Below are positions 9,515-12,737 of a stretch of DNA of 12,737 nucleotides, piece by piece. Each line of letters starts with the position of its first letter. The first letter of the stretch is position 1. Source of the stretch: Euperipatoides rowelli (taxonomy: Eukaryota; Onychophora; Udeonychophora; Euonychophora; Peripatopsidae); the NCBI GenBank assembly GCA_003024985.2, contig PXIH01S0084758.1, one strand, 5' to 3'. The notes beneath the pieces are model-generated. The model was not told the origin of the DNA, did not search any database, and worked only from the letters and a program-made list of their open reading frames with translations. The position numbers and the translations under genes are program-made.

Positions 9515-9785
9515 CTGGGATTAAGTGAGATGAGGTGGGATTAAGAGACAAGGTTGAATTAATGGAGTGAGATTGGGATGGGAAACAGTGGGGGATTAAG
9601 TGAGTGGAGGGAGATTGGGATTAAGAGAAATGGGGGGATTTAAGTGAGATAAGGTGGGATTAACAGATGGGAAATNNGGGGGGGGTGTTAAGTGAGATAA
9701 GGTGGGATTAAGGATGGTTGAATTAAGGAAGGGAGATTGGGATTAAGGGAAGGTGGGATTAAGGAGGAGAGTAGCATTAAGGGAA
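9515..9785 (+). repeat. G-rich minisatellite, GGGATTAAG-type unit
   Basis: About a dozen diverged copies of a unit built on gggattaagtgagataagg are spaced about 17-25 bases apart, for example at 9517, 9537, 9593, 9617, 9635 and 9656, and on to about 9775. Two Ns (9676-9677) sit beside a G run in the middle, so the copy number in this assembly may be wrong. The plus strand is almost purine only and rich in GGG. Confidence 0.85.
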
Positions 9786-9812
9786 AAAGCAGGGAGAGAA
9801 GTTCTAAAAAGA

Positions 9813-9840
9813 CCGGGCAATGCCGGGTACTTCAGCTAGT
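9813..9840 (+). other. Helitron-type 3' terminal hairpin and CTAG end
   Basis: The stem ccgggca/tgccggg encloses a single A, and acttcag separates it from the CTAG end, with T as the first flanking base. The structure and spacing are the standard signal for the end of rolling-circle transposition. Confidence 0.65.
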
Positions 9841-9989
9841 TTATTATCAAGTACTAAAACGTTGTTCTTGAAAATACATATACTGTATATCAGTCTTAGT
9901 AATAAAATAATATTTATTCAAGTTTAATTGTCATAAACCTATTAAGTTCCTTCAACTAGTTTTAAAAATGTACTAAAAAAAATACTCAC
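9841..9989 (-). other. Start of the intron of the LRR gene
   Basis: Read on the minus strand, this is intron sequence straight after the donor of the LRR exon. It is AT-rich with no coding signal. An AATAAA on the minus strand (TTTATT at 9913-9918) lies about 70 bases inside the intron. Such words are common by chance in AT-rich DNA. Confidence 0.7.
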
Positions 9990-9990
9990 C
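9984..9990 (-). other. Splice donor, phase 1
   Basis: On the minus strand the exon ends CAAG (9993-9990) and the intron begins GTGAGTATT, a near-perfect U1 match. The preceding codons read LHLDLQ, and the next codon is split after its first base. Without splicing the frame gives only Gly-Glu-Tyr-Phe-Phe before a stop, which fits intron sequence. Confidence 0.9.
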
Positions 9991-12468
9991 TTGTAAATCT
10001 AGATGTAAAAGACTTCCGGTAACATTTTGAACAACCTGAGGCCTTAACGTTTTTAAATTGTTATTGCTCAAATCCAAGACTCTTAATTTTTCCATCCTTC
10101 TAAACAATACTCCCCTTATTTCTTTTAGATGATTTCCTGAAAGATAAAGTGCTGCCATGTGAGTAAAATTACTAAATGCTGTATCTGGTATTTTTGAAAT
10201 ATTATTATAGGATAACTCTAATGTGAAAAATTGTTGTTTTTTATTTAAATTAATATGATAAAGAACTTGAGGGATTCCATTCAATTTATTTTTTCCAAGC
10301 AGCAGTGTATGCAATTCTCCAGATGTTTTAAAAAAGGACAAAGGTATTTCTCTAATTTGATTATTTCTCATTGAAAGGACTGACAGTTCTTCTAATGATC
10401 TTATAAGATCAGGTTCTAATGTTGATAATTTATTGTCAGAAATATTAAGAACTTTTATTCGTAAGCTTGTCATAAAATGGACACTTGCTAATTTTGTGAT
10501 ATGATTATAGGATAGATCCAAGAAAGTAAGATCTCTCAAGTTGTGCAGAGCAGCTTCATCGATTTCCTGGATGTTATTATGTGAAATATCCAAATGTTCC
10601 AACTTGTGAAGATAGTGAAGCATATCATCACTTAATGTCTTAAATTTATTTCTTGACAAATCAAGTGTTTTAACTCCAAAAACATGGCGGAAAGCATTTC
10701 TTTCTAAACTTTCAAGAGAATTGTTATCTAAATACAACTCTCTTAAATTTGTAAGATTGGTAAAATAATAATCTTCAATGGTAGTCAGATTGTTACTGCC
10801 CATGTTGAGTACACGTAGACCATGTAATTGATCAAATGCATGAAATTCCACATTATTAATATAATTATTCTGCAGAAATAAGTTCTGAAGATTAGGTATT
10901 TCATTAAAAGTTTCGAAGTCAATCATTTCAAGGTTATTATCATTTAAATACAAGTCATCCAATTTCTTAACATCTTCAAAAGCATTTCCTTCAATAAAGT
11001 TAATATTATTACCATCCAAACGCAACAGTACTAGATTATTTAAATCTTTAAATGTACCTTGAGTAATATTTTCTAAATAATTATGAGATAAATCTAATTG
11101 CTCCAATTTAAAATTGTTTTGAAAACATCCAGGATCTAGATTTCTAATTCTATTTCCATGAAAACTCAGTTTAACCAGATTTGTTACATTAACAAATGAT
11201 TCTGAAGAGATATTTGTAATTTTGTTATTTGCTAAAGAAACTATCTTTAGAGATGGTAGAACTGATATTGCTATATTCTCTAAATCTGTTATTTTGTTGT
11301 GATCTAACATTAAAAGTTGTAGATTGTTTAAATCTCCTAGGAAAGTCACTCTTAATTGTTTAATCCTGTTGTGACTGAGGTAAAGTTCCCGAATTGATTT
11401 CCCCTCAGAAAATGTTTCGTCCTCAATTTCTTGAATAATGTTTTTTGACAAGTTAACATAAGTTAATTTTGGTAAATTCAAAAATGTTTTAGATTCTAAA
11501 TGGCGAAAAAAGTTTTGATCTAATCGAATAGTTATTAGTTTTGCCAAATTTCTGAAAGCTGCAGTCTCTATTTTAAGGATTTTATTGTGATGTAGATCTA
11601 AAAGTTCCAGAGAAGGTAAATAATGAAAACTTCCAACTTGCAATTTTTTGAGACGATTTTCATTTAGGTTAATAACTCGAAGAGAATGGATTGAATCAAA
11701 TGTTCCTGGTTGTATTGCTTCAATACTGTTGTTTGTTAAATGAAGAACTTCAAGTTTCTGCAATTGATTAAAAGCATTATGTTCAATTTGAACAATTATA
11801 TTATTTTGTAAATCTAAAACTTCCAAGCTGCTAAGTCCATAAAAAGCACCATCTGAAATATATGCAATTCGGTTATCTTTTAAATTTAATCTTCTAAGAT
11901 TAGGTATATTTTGAAATATTGAACTTCCTAAAGTTGAAATAAAATTTCCCTGTAATGACAAAATTGCTAAATTTCCCAGATTTCCATAAAAAATATTACC
12001 TATTTGTTCTATTCTATTCATACTTAAATCAAGGGTAATTAATTTCTCTAAATTAGCTATGTGTGGAATTTTTTGTAAACCATTAGAGTCTAAAGTCAAT
12101 TCAATTAAAATATTTTCCAAACCTGCCAATGCATCCTCTGGAATGTTTTGTAAGTTGCTTGCAGCAATGGCAAGATGTGAAATATTCAGATTATGGAAAG
12201 CTTTTGGTGGTAAATAAGTTATATTTCCTTCCCTTATGGATAACAATCCAATAGGCACTGTTACTGTTTTCAAAAAATTTAAAAGTACATCTGTAGTAAT
12301 GCCTTCTCGGCAAATTATATTTACATCATTTAAAGAAGGGTTACATATACAGTCTTTATAGCCAACTCCCTGTTTGCAGCTTTCAACGATAATAGATAGT
12401 AAATATAAAAGTCCGGCAAACCGCAACACATTCATCTTATGCTGAAGGCTTTTTAATAGAAATTCCAT
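9990..12468 (-). CDS. Secreted leucine-rich-repeat protein, artichoke/chaoptin type (first coding exon)
   Basis: This exon codes 826 residues plus one base, ending at a splice donor, so the protein is 3'-incomplete here. Residues 1-30 form a signal peptide (hydrophobic run about 14-28; Met12 is an alternative start). Four cysteines at 31, 40, 42 and 53 form an LRRNT-like cap. From about residue 75 to the end I count about 32 repeats of the LxxLxLxxNxI type, nearly all exactly 24 long. The repeat around residues 720-747 is longer and repeat 3 shorter. Several Asn-x-Ser/Thr sites suggest N-glycosylation. The length, regular 24-residue repeats and lack of other domains fit the arthropod artichoke (apical extracellular matrix, chordotonal organ) and chaoptin (photoreceptor adhesion) group; I favour artichoke but cannot separate them without the C-terminus. 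The expected LRR C-cap and any GPI or membrane anchor would be in later exons. No stops or frameshifts are seen. The exon begins at 12471, three bases before the ATG. Confidence 0.93.
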
Positions 12469-12471
12469 CGT

Positions 12472-12491
12472 CTGAAATAAAAATAAAGAAG
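12472..12491 (-). other. Splice acceptor before the LRR start codon
   Basis: On the minus strand a T-rich tract ends in TTTATTTCAG (AG at 12473-12472), followed by ACG and the ATG at 12468-12466. The 5' untranslated region therefore probably continues in an upstream exon, with the start codon at the very beginning of exon 2. CTTAC and TTAAC words upstream could serve as branch points. Confidence 0.75.
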
Positions 12492-12737
12492 CTAATAAGT
12501 AAGTTAAATTCTAATTAAATGTTGACAATGTCGCCTACGCTGCAATTTCTCTCAAATTATCAGCATATTTTCTTTCATACTGTATAAAACAAATTATAGT
12601 GATACATGAATAATAATAGACTAATAATAATAAAAAGAAAACCAATAACAATAGTAATAAAACCAACATCTTAGGACCTCCATAAAATATTACAGAATAT
12701 ACACGACAGCTTGAGGGATGGCGGAGGCCATTTCTCC
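12492..12737 (-). other. Intron or 5' flank upstream of the LRR exon
   Basis: AT-rich with no coding signal, apart from a short GC-richer end (12700-12737). That end holds two GCCAT words in inverted order (ATGGC at about 12719-12723 and GCCAT at about 12727-12731). GCCAT is the core recognised by YY1/Pleiohomeotic-type factors and is common near promoters. A 5' exon or promoter could start here, but the window stops before this can be judged. Confidence 0.35.

Larger units (their letters stand above)
9310..9839 (+). mobile_element. Helitron-like element, 3' part
   Basis: The block ends with the hallmarks of a Helitron 3' terminus: a GC-rich hairpin ccgggca-a-tgccggg (9813-9827, one mismatch), a spacer, and CTAG (9836-9839) followed by T (9840). 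Helitrons insert between A and T and end in CTRR about 10-12 bases after such a hairpin. Inside are two poly-G/33-bp repeat pairs and a G-rich minisatellite, consistent with a non-autonomous copy carrying internal satellite. No Rep/helicase coding sequence and no 5' TC end were found, so the left limit is only where the repeats start. A satellite that merely abuts a Helitron tail is the alternative. Confidence 0.55.

Noticed and set aside
9515-9785. Possible CRISPR array or telomeric repeat
   Set aside because: Units are short, diverged and without distinct spacers, and the unit is not the insect TTAGG telomere repeat.
9971-9989. Very short intron between GTGAGT and TTTTTTTTAG on the minus strand
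   Set aside because: At under 20 bases it is far below any workable intron length; the donor must pair with a distant acceptor.

Overview
The window looks like a piece of an AT-rich arthropod genome, most likely an insect, from a draft assembly (one N at 2014, two Ns at 9676-9677). The evidence is long AT-rich non-coding DNA, decayed copies of several eukaryotic transposon classes, eukaryotic splice sites, and an extracellular leucine-rich-repeat gene of the artichoke/chaoptin type known from arthropods. I cannot name the species. There is no sign of bacterial operons, CRISPR arrays or phage genes.

The only gene that looks intact is on the minus strand at the right end (12468 down to 9990). 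It is one large coding exon for a secreted protein with a signal peptide, a short cysteine-rich N-cap and about 32 tandem leucine-rich repeats, almost all exactly 24 residues long. A splice acceptor lies three bases before the ATG (AG at 12472-12473) and a consensus donor (GGTGAGTATT) ends the exon at 9990 in phase 1, inside the last repeat. The rest of the gene must lie at lower coordinates, yet I find no further LRR exon on the minus strand down to base 1. The most economical reading is that positions 1-9989 are largely one very long intron.

That presumed intron is a transposon graveyard. From left to right it holds a decayed THAP-domain P-element-like transposase (about 431-3248), interrupted by a 284-bp exact duplication flanking a single N that is probably an assembly artefact; the 3' end of a CR1/Jockey-type LINE reverse transcriptase (about 3663-4075); a near end-to-end piggyBac element (about 4242-6508); a longer RTE-like LINE reverse transcriptase fossil (about 6640-8130) ending at a (TC)n microsatellite; about 1 kb of AT-rich DNA with nothing recognisable; and a G-rich minisatellite block that ends in a Helitron-like 3' terminus (hairpin plus CTAG at 9813-9839). 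All the coding fossils are broken by stops and frameshifts. The P-like and piggyBac copies have also lost residues at expected catalytic positions.

All five elements lie in the plus orientation, antisense to the LRR gene, as expected for insertions tolerated in an intron. I found no convincing new biological system. The points most worth checking are the missing downstream exons, the duplication at the N, the piggyBac boundaries and the Helitron-like minisatellite.
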